This document shows, one piece after another, positions 50,691 to 61,400 of a DNA stretch of 64,000 nucleotides. The translations under genes and the position numbers were made by a program. The DNA comes from Aphelocoma coerulescens (Eukaryota; Chordata; Aves; Passeriformes; Corvidae). Within the stretch, counting starts at the first letter, position 1; every line of letters begins with the position of its first letter. The stretch lies in the NCBI RefSeq assembly GCF_041296385.1, contig NC_091034.1, positions 1,810,807 through 1,874,806 of the forward strand. Reading direction: 5' to 3'. The notes beneath the pieces were generated by a model. The model saw only the letters and a list, made by a program, of their open reading frames with translations. It ran no database searches and was not told where the DNA came from.

Positions 50691-51611
50691 TCAGGCAACA
50701 GTAACAACGTGGATGTCCTTGTCACAGGAGGTGGGGGAGTCCTTCTTGCACCTGCAGTGGAATTTAGGAGTGCAGCAAAGCACCATAGACATGACCAACC
50801 CCAAAGTAAGCAGGAGACAAATTACCCATTTCACCTTCCCTGAGTACATAAAAGGGAGGATGAGCATGGCGAGGATCACCCCGAGCAGCAGGAGCAGCAC
50901 AAGTCTCTGCACAGCCAGGCTGGTGTCTGCTGGGCTGTTTTCCTCTGTGATTACAATGTCTTGGCTGCTCTGAGTCCAGCTATTGCTGTCCAGCCCTATG
51001 GCATAGGTGTGCACCTCAGGGTTTGAATCAAGGTTCTCCAAGTGCTCCAGGATGTCTTCTTTATTCTGGAGTGTGCGGATGAGCCCTCCTGACACGAAGG
51101 TGGGTTTTCTGCAAAGGGGGCAGGTGATTATCCAGGTGTTCTCCTGTTTCCTGAGGATCAGCTTGAGGCAGACGGCGCAGAAGGCATGCTGGCAGTCCAG
51201 GAGTTTTGGGACTCTGTAGATGCTGTACTTGTTGAAGCAGATCATGCAGTCCATATCCATGGTGGCTGTGTCTGAGCACTGGTGGTTCAGTTCCAACCTG
51301 CTCATTTCGGGAGAGGTTGTGTTCGTTAGCACAGCAAGTGGCTTTGAGTTCGGAGAGTGTCTTTCCAAAACTGCTGGCTTAAAGGCAGCAGGACTGTCTC
51401 TCTCTGTTCCTGAAGGTCTCTCCATTTCTTCAGTACACTCTTCAGAGAATCCCACTCTCTTCTCACGTTTTGTGTTTTGTGTTACGGATCCTGCTCTGCT
51501 CATTTCTGCAGCACCTCCCGCCGCGGGCGCGGGACTGTCTGCCTCAGCCTGCAGCACTCCAGGAGCCGGCGATCCGTTTTCCTTGTTTGGCTTGTCAGTG
51601 GATTTCTCCAT
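50691..51611 (-). CDS. RNF186: RNF186, RING-type E3 ubiquitin ligase, intronless
   Basis: Single-exon gene of 306 residues. A C3HC4 RING is at 122-167, with zinc ligands Cys122, Cys125, Cys140, His142, Cys145, Cys148, Cys164 and Cys167. The core LLDCQHAFCAVCLKL and the CPLCRK end match RNF186. Two hydrophobic segments follow at about 236-253 and 262-280 (separated by MYSGKVKW), then a Cys/Lys-rich tail. In mammals RNF186 is an ER-membrane E3 ligase of gut epithelium linked to ER stress and colitis risk. The gene is intronless there as well, and sits between TMCO4 and OTUD3 as here. The region before the RING is about 120 residues, against about 40 in human (227 aa in total). It is Ser/Pro/Glu-rich and without a known fold. 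Internal ATG codons at 103 and 118 could give human-like lengths, so the first start is likely but not certain. Confidence 0.93.
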   Translation of the reverse strand: MEKSTDKPNKENGSPAPGVLQAEADSPAPAAGGAAEMSRAGSVTQNTKREKRVGFSEECTEEMERPSGTERDSPAAFKPAVLERHSPNSKPLAVLTNTTSPEMSRLELNHQCSDTATMDMDCMICFNKYSIYRVPKLLDCQHAFCAVCLKLILRKQENTWIITCPLCRKPTFVSGGLIRTLQNKEDILEHLENLDSNPEVHTYAIGLDSNSWTQSSQDIVITEENSPADTSLAVQRLVLLLLLGVILAMLILPFMYSGKVKWVICLLLTLGLVMSMVLCCTPKFHCRCKKDSPTSCDKDIHVVTVA

Positions 51612-53882
51612 GGAGATAAACCTCGGTGCAGCTTGTCTCCCCTTAGCTGAAGGATTTCCCGAGTCTCTGGCTCCTTTTATGTGTTGCTGTATCCTGCTCT
51701 ATGCCTGATTGATTAGTGAGAGCCTTAAGCGAGTCACGCTCTTACAATACGATGTTTTTATGACACGGGGACCTGAGTTAATGATTGACTTCCCAGCCAA
51801 GACAGTTTACAACCACTGATCATATCAGTGAGCAATTCTTGTCCGGAAGCAGACTCCATGGCATTAGCAGACTGCTCTGACAGCCAGACACTACCGTTAT
51901 TATTAAATTAGAACTCTCTTAGTTGAAAGCAGTTTCATTGTTCTCTAAACAGTGCTTTGCTGGACAGTGACAGGCTTGGGGGAATTACCTGTTACTAACA
52001 TTGGTGTGCTGAATGCAGTGCTTTGATTAAAGCATAAGTATCACCAGTTTTGAGCTCTCTGGGTAGGAAATTTGCTCTTGGTTTAGAAATATTTACTACC
52101 CTACAGCACCAAGAGAAGAATGAGATTGAAATTATTAATTTGACTGTTGAATGTCCAATTGTTATTAACTCTTTTATCCTAGGGTATATATATTTTTAAA
52201 CCTGTGATAACTCTTTTGTCCTGTTTGTTTTAGTCATCAGAAGGCTTCTAGTACAAACTGAAGCATGACTGAGGCTCAGACAGAGTCTCACAGAGTCCAT
52301 GAGAAAGATCTGGAAACCAAGACTAGTGTCCTAGATGGTGGGACCATCTTCTTTCCTGTAGCATTCACCAAACACCTCATGCACTCGGGAATGCCTTTCC
52401 TGAGTGGTTTTGTGAATATTCATCTAGTCTGAAAAAAATGCCTGAACAAAATCCCGCAGTCTCTAATTTCTTTCTTTTTTATTTGAGGAGTAAAATACAG
52501 ATGGTTTCTCAGCAAGAATCTCATAGAAGGAAGGAATGAAAGAAGGAAGGGAAGGATCACTAATCCCAAAAAGCCAGATGAGGTCAGTGTTACCAGCAGA
52601 AGCCACACAGTACCATGCTGGTAGCCTCAAGTGCACCTGAATGCTCAAACCATCTGTGCCCCATGTCCCAACCCCTCCCTCCCAGAGAGGAGCAGCAGAA
52701 AGAAATGAAACAACTGCAGCTGAGGAGGGCGAGGAGTTCAGGAAGGCTCTAATCTCATGAACTCGCTGGAGGGGGGAATGGGGTGAGAAGAGCTTGTTCT
52801 TACTTGCTGAGAAATAGAAGGTTTGTCATAAGCAAACTTCGTCAAAGGGCCTGAGCACTGCTGTGTTTCTGCTGATGTGGCATGTAGTGGTGCTTGATGG
52901 ACTTTTGGATGACCCCAAATTTTAGGAGCCTGGATATCTCTCAGTTGCGTAAGTTGGTATCAAAGTGCAAGAATGTCTGGAAGTAGGCTGGTGAACGGCA
53001 AGACTCATCTTTAAAAAGAGAATTTTCTTTTGCATTTCTCATGACTCTTTGTCAGCAAGTTCATGCTGTTAAAAAGATCCAGGAAAGTGGAAAACAGACT
53101 TGCCACTATTAAAATACTTTAGAAGCTTCAAATTTGCTCTGTCAGTTCCCACATCCAAAATGGAAATGTCTTAAAATTTCTTGATTCTTAATTATTAGAA
53201 CAATATAAAAACACCTTGCATGTGTTGCATATTGGAAGTTGGAACAGACACCAAGAGGGACAACTACACTCCTAAACATAAAAAGTTTAAACTAGTTGGG
53301 ATGAATCTGTGCTCCATGTCTGTCTGCTCTGTGTTCTGTCAGTGGGTAAGGGTGACTTCTCTGTGTCTTTTGTGTTGGAAGGCTCCGCTTTGTCTCTGGT
53401 GTCACGAGTGATGCTCCCTGGCTGGCATGTGCCTTGTGTTTATCTGAATTGCCCACAGCCCGTTAATGCTCCTCGGGCTAATTACTGTCTCATCAATCAT
53501 TTGCAATCAGTTTATGTACTCACGCTGTTTTCCCGCTTTTAGCGTGTTTGTATAAGAAAATGTGTTTCTATGAAATGCCGTGTATGGAATGGTTTATAAC
53601 AGGAAATAGATATAAAAGAGCAGTTCTGTCATTCCGAGTAAAATACTCACGTGCCAGAGGCCAAACATCCCAGAAGATATTGGGGATACTCCTGTGAGCT
53701 TCTCCCTGTGCTGAGCTGTGCTTCAGGTTGTCCTGACTCTGGACCAGAGGAACATAAAAATAGTATACAACTTAAAATCCATCGTGATGTGAAGCCTGTC
53801 ATTGTATTCCCGGGACTGTTTTGTTTAGTTAGTGTTCCTCACAAAGCTGTTTGGATGTGCCTTCTGAGCTAGGAATTAGAAA
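51612..53882. other. RNF186-OTUD3 intergenic region, proximal part
   Basis: Probably includes the RNF186 promoter close to 51612-51900. No TATA box or CpG island stands out. No recognised repeat or gene further right. Confidence 0.6.
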
Positions 53883-54340
53883 TTCATAGAATCCCAGAAT
53901 CCCAGCTTGGTTTGGGTTGGGAGGGACCTTAGAGCCATCCCCTGCCATGGGCAGGGACACCTTCCACTGTCCCAGCTGCTCCAAGCCCCGTCCAGCCTGG
54001 CCTTGGACACTGCCAGGGACGCAGGGGCAGCCACAGCTGCTCTGGGCACCCTGTGCCAGGGCGTCACCGCCCTCACAGGGAAGGATTTCCTCCCAATATC
54101 CCGTCTAACCCTGCTCACTGGCAGTAGGAAGCCATTGCCTCTTGTCCTGGCACTCCAGGCCCTTGTAAATAGTCTCTCTCCATCTTTTTGTCAGCTCCCA
54201 TAAGGTACTGAAAAACTGCAATTAGGTCACCCTGGAGCCGCCTTTCCTCCAAATGGAACAACCCCAATTCTCCCAGCCTTTCCTCACGGGAGAGGTGCTC
54301 CATCCCTCCGATCATCTTGGCCTCCTCCAGACTTGGCCGA
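53883..54340 (-). mobile_element. CR1 LINE 3' end, about 460 bases
   Basis: Reverse CR1 tail with GTTGGGAGGGACCTTAGAGC, GGGCAGGGACACCTTCCACT, GCCAGGGACGCAGGGGCAGC, TTCCTCCCAATATCCCGTCT, AGCCATTGCCTCTTGTCCTG and a CCTTTCCTCACGGGAGAGGT block. It is one of the longer copies in the window. Confidence 0.92.
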
Positions 54341-55160
54341 TGTGCAGCAGCTGTGACAGCATCGGGCCCTTCTGCCACGCTACCAGCAGAGAAAGCCAGA
54401 GTCACGGGCAGGGCGATGCCTTGGTGGGTGCTTGCTGCGTGACTCCTTTAAACTCCTTACTGTGGGACACGTGGAAGAGCCGAAGAGCATGAGGATGGCA
54501 GGCAATCCTCCCCAAGAGCCCTGCTCCAGACAAATCACCCATCTTGCTGTGCCTGCCCCTTCTCCAGCATCCTGTGAGGAGTCTCCCTCAGTGCTAGAGG
54601 AAGCAAGACGCAGAGGTTCAGTTTATTACACTTAGCACATTTAATTAATCGTTGCTGTCTCAGCTCCGCTCCTGCCCCGCCGCTGCTCTCAGCCCTGTTC
54701 TCCTGGTGCCACCTCGCGGGTAGTGCATCTGCTCAGCTCCCCGATTTGCTGGGAGTTCATTTGGCAGCGCTGATCTGGGGTTGAGCAGACACGTTTCGGA
54801 GTGGCGTGTCCTAGAGCGGCAGAGAAAGCGCCCACCCGTGGGGTCACAGCGGGCCGTCACGGTGAGGGCCGGGAGCTGTGCTGGGCAGCAGGGGAATGCT
54901 CCTGGGCGGGGAAGCGCAATTAACAGCAGAGGCCAATTAGCCGGAATCCGGCAGCTTTTGGTACATTAGTGATTTGTGGCGCTGCTTTCCGCAGCCTCCC
55001 CAGTGTTTCTCCGCGGACATGCCGCTCCCGGCGCTTGGCTGCGCTGTCCTTCCCTTCCTTCCCCTCCCCCTTTCCATCCCCATCCTCAGTTTCCCCCCCG
55101 GGCCCCCTCTGTTCCCTCTGCCCTTCCTCCTCCTCCTCGAGGGTCCCCCGGGCGGGCAGG
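54341..55160. other. OTUD3 distal 5' flank
   Basis: GC content rises towards OTUD3. A C/T-rich stretch (about 55040-55150, CCTTCC/CTCCTCCTC) precedes the E-box repeat. No gene recognised. Confidence 0.6.
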
Positions 55161-55447
55161 CGCTCACGTGACCCGCTCCCGGTGCCGCGCCCACGTGACC
55201 CGCTCCCGGTGCCTCGGTCACGTGCCCACGCCGGTGCCTCGGTCACGTGAGCCGCTCCCGGTGCCTCGGTCACGTGAGCCGCTCCCGGTGCCTCGGTCAC
55301 GTGAGCCGCGCCGGTGCCTCGGTCACGTGAGCCGCTCCCGGTGCCTCGGTCACGTGAGCCGCGCCGGTGCCTCGGTCACGTGAGCCGCTCCCGGTGCCTC
55401 GGTCACGTGAGCCGCTCGCGGTGCGGCAGGCGCGGCGCCCGGCGGGG
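55000..55447 (+). promoter_or_regulatory. OTUD3: OTUD3 CpG-island promoter with E-box array
   Basis: GC- and CpG-rich sequence ends at the OTUD3 ATG and continues through exon 1. The E-box array ends 38 bases before the ATG, so part of it is probably transcribed into the 5' UTR. CACGTG in a GTCACGTGA(C/G) context is bound by USF, MYC/MAX and MiT/TFE (TFEB, TFE3) factors. No TATA box is visible. Confidence 0.7.
55160..55420 (+). repeat. E-box minisatellite, 10 units of about 27 bp, upstream of OTUD3
   Basis: Ten CACGTG palindromes begin at 55165, 55192, 55219, 55244, 55271, 55298, 55324, 55351, 55377 and 55404, that is, every 25-27 bases. The usual unit is GGTGCCTCGGTCACGTGAGC plus CGCTCCC. 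Seven units carry GTCACGTGAG and the first carries its reverse complement. Some units have CGCGCC in place of CGCTCCC, which explains the one- or two-base changes in period. Confidence 0.95.
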
Positions 55448-58400
55448 ATGTCCCGCAAGCAGGCGGCCAAGGCCCGGCCCGCTGCCGGCGCCAGGAAGGG
55501 TCGGCGGCCCCGGCATCCCCCCGCCGGACCGGCCCCGGGCCCCGCTTCAGGCAACAGCGGCGGCCTCGCCGGGCAGCTCCGGGCTCTCGGCCTCAAGCTG
55601 CGGGAGGTGCCGGGAGATGGGTGAGCGCCGCGACGGGTGTCCCCAGCAACCCCGGGGCCGGCGATTCCCCGGGCATCCAGCCCTGAAGGCTGAGGGCTTC
55701 CTCCTCCCCGGGTAATGGGAGCCCGTGTCCCCGCGGCCGAGGGCTCTCATCGCTCCCGGGGATGGGGACCCCGTGTCCCGGGAGCCGGGGATTTTTCCCT
55801 CCCGGTTCAGTGGGCCCAGTGCTCCGCAGGGGCGAGGATTTCCCCGCTGTACCCCTCAGGGATCTCTGCTGTTCTCTGCGGTTCTCTAGGGCCTGACGGC
55901 TCGGCCAGTCCCAGCCCTGGTGCCCGGGGGGCCGAGGGCTGCATTGTCCGGCGGAGCAGAGCATAGGAAGGTCCATAAATGTTCTTATGGAACACTTTCA
56001 CCCCCTTCTTTTCCATAAGGTGAAAGGGTAGTAAGCGTTTCTGCTGAGAAGCGGCTCGGTGGGTCATTGGCTTGTCCTTTGTTGTTTTATGTCACTTGTC
56101 TGGTGTCGGTGTAAGACACTTTGGCCCAGCAGTTGTACCGTGACACGATCGCTCAAACCCAGCCGTTCCAGCAGCAGCAGCAGCCATTCGAAGCACGGGG
56201 AATGAGTGCTCCTTTGCATTCGTACCCTTGCTAAACTGGGCAGAACGAGCGCAGCCCTTTCCCTTTGACCCCGTATTCCTTCTGCTGCCTCAGACACGTT
56301 CACTCATCATTTCCCTCTCGGCAGCAACTGCTTGTTCCGGGCCCTGGGGGACCAGCTGGAGGGGCACTCCCGGAACCACCTGCGGCACCGCCAGGAGACG
56401 GTGGAGTACATGGTGAGGCAGCGCGGGGACTTCGAGCCCTTCGTGGAGGATGATGTGCCCTTTGACAAGCATGGTATGGGCTCCGTGGGACATCCTGGGA
56501 GGCGTCCTTGTGGCGTGGGGTTGCATCTCCTCAGAGCAGCTCCTTACGAACCAGTTCCTCATCCCAGAACTACCTGAGGGCTCCTCCTTAGTTTTTAGAA
56601 GCAAGGATTTTACACTTAGGGCTGTTGTTCTGATGCTGTGGAAAGGCGAGCTGTTTAATCCGCATTGAATTTGTCCTGGAAATGATTTAAATTTAGGAGG
56701 AACTTGGAGAAGGAAAGAGAGACCAAAAAGGCAAGGAGTAAAAATTAGGTGTTTTCAAAAGGAACTTAAGAAAACTTGTCTAGTTCTCCTTGAATACTGG
56801 TGGGTATTTGGCTGTTTTGGTGAGTGGCTGATTTCTTTGGGTTTCTTTCTCCTTGGAACTCAGTATTTCCTACTGGGAACCCAGGGGAAGATCCAAAGCA
56901 GAGGTGAATACAGCCTTTGATGTGCCAGGCACCGTGCAGATAATGCATGAAAGTGGTTTGGTCACTTAGTACGTGGCACTCCTCCTTCTGAGGTAACAGA
57001 GCCAGTGGCCTTGCTTAGTCTAAGAGTGTAGTGCCCTTTTTAGAGATCTCTGTGGTCATTTAAATGTATTAAATTCTGTTGCTGCCAAATTCTTGCCTCA
57101 GCACTCACTGTTTCACAGGTGGGATTTCCCTTCCAGAATTTCTTGGGCTCATGTTGAAATCTAACCCCTCCTTATCCCTCCACTGCTTCTGGAAGTGTCA
57201 GAAATCAGCTTTCAACTCTTGTGAATGTTTTTTCCTTTAGTTGCCAATTTGGCCAAGCCTGGTACTTTTGCTGGCAACGATGCTATCGTGGCCTTTGCAA
57301 GGAACAATCAGATGAATGTGGTTATTCATCAGCTCAACGCTCCGCTGTGGCAGGTGAGAAACAAAGCTTCTGCATTTTGGCCTAATTTTTACCTGATGGA
57401 TATAAATAGTGTGGAAAAATCCTGATTTATTAAAAAAGAGCAGTCGCTGCAATGAGCTGGGCATGGTGCAGAGCTGTGCTTGGTTTTGAAGAGGGGAAGC
57501 ACTCCAGATTTTGGCTAGGAGGAAAGAAAACAGCGAATGCATGAAAGATGGGTGTGTGGGGGCAGAGCAGTGTGTTTTAGTTGGGTTTGAAGCTGTGAGC
57601 TTCAGTGCCATGCTCTGTCTCCTGAAGATCAGACTGCATGTGAGGTGAGTTTTCTGGTAGGAATCCCAGAATGGGTCAGGTTGGAAGGGACCACAGTGGA
57701 TCATCTGGTCCTGTCTCCCTGCTCTCGAGGCTGAGCAGCCCCGGCTCCCTCAGCCTTCCCTGGGCACGGAGATGCTCCAGGCCCTTCCTCGCCTCGGCTG
57801 CCCCGGCTCCAGGAGCTCCCTGGCCCTGCTGTGCTGAGGAGCCCAGGCTGGACACAGCACTCCAGGCGTGTCTCCCAGGGCTGGGCAGAGGGGCAGGGTC
57901 GCTCCCTGACCTGCTGCCAATGCTCCTCCCAGTGCACTGCAGGATCCCATTGGCCTCTTGGCCCCCAGGAGGCTCTGCTGGCTCCAGGACAGCTCGTTGG
58001 CCATGGGACCCCCAGGTGCTTCTCCGTAGAGCTGCTCCAGCAGGTCACCCCCAGCCTGTGCTGGCACTTGGGGTTGTTCCTCCCCAGGGGCAGGACCTGC
58101 ACCTGCCCTTGTTGAGCTTCAGACAGTTCTTCCCTGCCCATCTCTCCAGCCTGGTGAGGCCTTCTGAAGGACTGCACAGCCCTCTGGGGATCAGCCCCCT
58201 GGAATTTGAGCTAGGCTTAAGGAAATCTGTACAAGAAAGTTCAGGAAGATGGAAATGAAGGTATAGCAGGGCATGCACTGTGTGGGAGCGAAGCTCCATC
58301 AATTCTGCTTGGGATGTGGAATGCCAAGGTTTCTGACAGACAGAGAAATGAGGTTCTAAAATAAGTGTTAAAACCTTAAAATGGTTCCTGGAAAGGACTG

Positions 58401-61400
58401 TGTGGTGTGGTTTCCTCTGACAGAGGGACACTGAAACAAGTAATCCATCAGGTCCCTCATTTTCTCTTTTTTGTTGTTTTTCTGTGGCAAGTCCACACTG
58501 GAACGGGTCCATGCTCAGTCTGCCTGGCCATTGAGCAGGTGAGAACCTGTATTCAAGCCAGGATTGTTTCTGGCCCCTATTTACAGACAGAACCAATGAA
58601 GTATATAGATTAAACAGGGCAATAAAGATAAAACACCGTCTGAAAGCTGTCAGTGACGTCTTAATAGATTTAAAACAGCGTCAAGTGGATTCCTGAACTC
58701 AGACAAGTTTAAACTCTCCTTTATAGGCAGCCATGGCCAGTGGGACAGGTGGGTGACGTGCCTGTGCAGAGGCAGTGACCCTGCAGGGGAGGTCACAGGG
58801 GTGGTTTTCATGTGCTGTTCCTCAGTGTTATAATTTACTGGGATTTTGATGTCCTCCTGAAAACCTTGGTTCTTTAATCTCTCACTGACCATTTTAGGGT
58901 GTCAGTACAGAGTTTGTGATGAGGTTCTGTCTTGCCCAAGCAGTGCTGTTAGTGGAGGGTTGTCTCAGGCCCTTGAGAATGGTGTGAGTAGCTGTAACAT
59001 CATGAGAAGCTCCTTGCAGGTGGACATCTCTGCATGGAATTTTTAGGGTTTTGAACACCCCTTAACTTTTTTGATAGTGACTGTAAATCCTAGAATTGGT
59101 AAGGTTGGAAAAGACCTTTAAGATCATGGAGTCCAACCATAGACTCAGGTTAGCTGAGATTTGTAGGTTATTTTATTGGCTTTTTGGATAACGGGTTGGC
59201 TTTTTTTCCCCTCTGTTTTTAATCTGCAGCTCTCAATTACTTACCAGTTTCAGTGTGTTCATAGAATCAGAGAATCCCAGGTGGGTTAGGGTTGGGAGGG
59301 ACCTTAAAGCCCATCCAGTGCCACCCCTGCCATGGCAGGGACACCTTCCACTGTCCCAGGGTGCTCCAAGCCCCATCCAACCTGGCCTTGGGCACTTCCA
59401 GGGATCCAGGAGCAGCCACAGCTGCTCTGGGCACCCTGTGCCAGGGCCTCCCCACCCTCACAGGGAACAATTCCTTCCCAATATCCCATCTAACCCTGCC
59501 CTCTGTCACTGGGAAGCCATTCCCCCTTGTCCTGGCACTCCAGGCCCTTGGAAACAGCCTCTCTCCACCTCTCCCATCGGCTCCTTCAGGTACTGGAAGG
59601 TCACAATTAGGTCTTCCTGGAGCCTTCTCTTCTCCAGGCTGAACAATCCCAATTCTCTCAGTCTTTCATCATAGGAGAGCTGCTCCATCCCTCTAAATCA
59701 ATTTGGTGGCCTCCTCTAGGCCCACTCCAGAGTGAAAAGAGGCTTCTCTAATGAGAGCTAAATTGGCTAATTTTCAGAATAATCTTTCAAGAGCTTTGGG
59801 ATTTGTTAGATACCTATGCAAGCTCTGGCAGAAGATAAATCTTTGAGATTAATCTGACCAAGTTTCGGCATTTGAATAATTCAGTAGGATAAAAAGCAGG
59901 AGTTAAGTATAACCAAGTGCTGAGTTGGAACCTGAAGGTGAAATAGATGAATGGAGAATTATTTGTTGGAAAACCTGAAGTCATTAGTGCAGCACAGACT
60001 GCAGACACAGCTGAAGGGTGACTTGGTGTGTGGTCTTGGAGCTGAGATAAGGCAATTCACAGACGTAAAAGGGTTGGGAAACTCTGGAGCCCTAAAGCAA
60101 GGAGTTCTGGTCCTTTGCTTACTGACGTCTGCTCCAGGAGAGCTGTTGGGTCTTTGAACTCAGGCTGGCAGGTCAGGCCAAGCTGGTCTGCAAGTGCAGT
60201 GGGATTTTCTGCATTCCTGGCAGGAGCTGGAATGGTGTAGCTCTTATCTAATAGTTTGAGACACTGATAATCAGGGCAGTAACAATTCTCGCATCAGTAC
60301 AGATAATACTCAGAGCAGGAATTTTCTGTGGAAACTGCTGTAACGTGGTGCTGACAAAGCAAAGGAACATTTGGTTGTTAACAGTGCTCCTGAGCAGTTA
60401 GTACATTTTCATGGATTGGCTTTCTTTTAAAAACAAAACACAGCCACCTGGAATGCTGTTAAAACAGCATCTTGTCCCAGCTGCAGATCAGAATTTCCTC
60501 TGAGTGGCTGTTTCCACCGTTGCTGTCACTTGAATGGCATCTCTTCCCTCATATTTGAGGGTACAGTGACATGGTACCTTCCCTGGGAGCTGTTGCTGAA
60601 GTTGGTTCTGGGAAGATGATCAGAAAACTGATAGCTCCTGTGGAAAGTTTAGGAAATAGTCCTGAGCTTTCCACAAAAATATTTTCATCCCACGTTTTGT
60701 TTGTTCTGATGTAACTGCCCAGTATTTTACATCTGGCTTTCAAACCTTCTTCTTCTCTTCCTGTTTCAAATGCTCCGGCAGCCACGTACTCGCTTCCTCC
60801 ACGGCGTTTGCCATCGCTGCAAAAAATGAATACTTTGATAAATCTGGTGCTGAAGTCCATTCCAAATCCTGATTTGCTGTTTGCTTCTTTTACTGAGATT
60901 CGGGGCACGGACAGGAGCGAGGCGAGGGAGCTGCACATCGCCTACCGGTACGGGGAGCACTACGACAGCGTCAGGAGGATCAGCGACGACTCCGAAGCCC
61001 CGGCCTATCTTCGGATGGAGGTTGGTTTTGGTGGAATGAGCCAGCTGTGGGTGACAGACAGAGCTGATGAGTGCTGCCAGTTGATTTCCATTCTCCTTCG
61101 GGATGGAGGGAAGAGCTGGGTCTCTGTGTCATGCTGGGATAGCAAAGCCCTGAGGTCGTTGTAGCTCATGCTGCCGGCTCTCCTGGGAGGGGCCGTGAAG
61201 GATTTCAACCTCTAGGCTGGAAATGAATCCAAAGCTGATGCTGTCTTGTGGGCTGTCTGGGAGCAATCTCATCTAAATGACATAATTGTGCACCTCAAAT
61301 GGAAAAACAAAGGGAAGGGAGGAAAGAGCTGGAAATGCAACAGCTGGATGCAGCTGTCCTCTTCATATCTCCCTTTTTGATGTTGAGTAATTGTGCTGTG

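Larger units (their letters stand above)
57354..60897 (+). other. OTUD3: OTUD3 intron 3 (3.5 kb)
   Basis: The longest OTUD3 intron. It hosts three reverse-oriented CR1 pieces (57660-58195, 59088-59148 and 59260-59733). The remaining sequence has no recognised gene. Confidence 0.8.

Noticed and set aside
51220..51708. 162-codon plus-strand frame opposite RNF186
   Set aside because: Antisense shadow of the RNF186 coding region.
54920..55715. Repeat proteins predicted across the OTUD3 E-box array (EAPGAAHVT, PVPRSREPL patterns)
   Set aside because: Translations of a 27-bp repeat, which is a multiple of three. They overlap the promoter and exon 1 in other frames.
57671..58258. 195-codon plus-strand frame in OTUD3 intron 3
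   Set aside because: It is the reverse side of a GC-rich CR1 copy, not a host gene.
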